Below, piece after piece: positions 63,912 through 64,000 of a DNA stretch of 64,000 nucleotides. Position numbers and translations under genes: made by a program. Under the pieces are notes generated by a model. That model was not told the origin of the DNA. It searched no databases and worked only from the letters and a program-made list of their open reading frames with translations. The first letter of the stretch is position 1. Each line of letters begins with the position of its first letter. This stretch comes from Bacteroides sp. CAG:1060_57_27 (GTDB lineage Bacteria; Bacteroidota; Bacteroidia; Bacteroidales; UBA932). The stretch is from positions 11,637-75,636 of the forward strand of contig MNQT01000014.1 of assembly GCA_001915575.1 (NCBI GenBank), written 5' to 3'.

Positions 63912-64000
63912 ATGAAGACTATGGTAGAAAGACAATCAATAATACACATGTATAGAGTATGCGGTTATAGCAAACGGCGTATCTCTCGTGAACTTCATGT
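63912..64000 (+). CDS. istA: IstA-type transposase, N-terminal part only
   Basis: The frame from 63912 gives [20 protein letters not shown] and continues KRRISRELH to the window edge. This matches the helix-turn-helix start of IS21 transposases ([11 protein letters not shown]). The remaining gene and istB should follow outside the window. Confidence 0.82.
   Translation, partial: MKTMVERQSIIHMYRVCGYSKRRISRELH

Larger units (their letters stand above)
63812..64000 (+). mobile_element. Left end of an IS21-family element
   Basis: The element appears to start at TGTAGATACTAATTG (63812), right where the channel gene breaks. It contains two copies of a 16-base terminal repeat and an istA-like start on the plus strand, features of IS21-family elements. 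Base composition turns AT-rich compared with the host. The right end and target duplication lie outside the window. Confidence 0.8.

Overview
The window reads as the chromosome of a GC-rich member of the Bacteroidota, most likely Bacteroidales. The evidence is the TAnnTTTG promoter boxes upstream of many genes, the lack of clear Shine-Dalgarno sites, lineage-typical proteins (DUF3098, DUF4270, DUF4294, a short glycogen-synthase-like protein, serine palmitoyltransferase) and a tolC-adaptor-permease-permease efflux operon. I cannot name the genus. Almost everything is housekeeping; the only clearly mobile DNA is the start of an IS21-type element at the right edge.

Layout. 1-4.2 kb (-): envelope proteins (two SurA-like chaperones, a PBP4-type DacB, a small conserved protein). 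4.3-6.4 kb: a divergent pair for murein-peptide breakdown (NlpC/P60 endopeptidase and a Tat-signal dipeptide epimerase). 6.46-6.54 kb: tRNA-Leu(CAA). 6.95-10.05 kb (+): shikimate genes, aroB with a large Ala/Ser-rich insertion and an AroD-AroA fusion. 10.0-20.6 kb (-): rplP to rplQ, the spc/alpha ribosomal genes with infA, map, secY and rpoA. 20.6-30.8 kb: unrelated genes on both strands (DUF4294, lpxH, uppP, DUF3098, ftsX, glycogen-synthase-like, DUF4270, acpP, pnuC, uvrC, tlpA-like). 30.8-34.7 kb (-): rplC to rpsC. The canonical S10-spc series is therefore cut between rpsC and rplP, with a terminator after rpsC and a separate promoter before rplP.

34.8-40.7 kb (+): cdaA-mutS2-yraN-manC-aminotransferase, nearly all overlapping. 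40.7-52.2 kb (-): a tight run aspS-murB-murA-thrA-dapE-like-dapB-dapA-dapD-dapF, which links aspartate-family amino acids and diaminopimelate to the first peptidoglycan precursors, plus an unknown lipoprotein. 52.3-54.2 kb (+): two tandem QueD-family genes, one with the Cys motif (queuosine) and one with the Glu motif of PTPS-III (folate), then an HI0933-type flavoprotein. 54.3-56.3 kb (+): serine palmitoyltransferase and an SDR reductase, probable sphingolipid base synthesis. 56.3-63.8 kb (-): a two-permease RND efflux operon whose outer-membrane channel gene is cut by the IS21-type element that runs off the window.

The most unusual points are the split ribosomal cluster, the AroD-AroA fusion, the insertion between the two predicted metal-binding histidines of AroB, the QueD/PTPS-III pair, the ThrA that seems to have lost one of its two ACT domains, and the transposon-interrupted efflux channel. 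I found no obviously new defence, CRISPR or conflict system.
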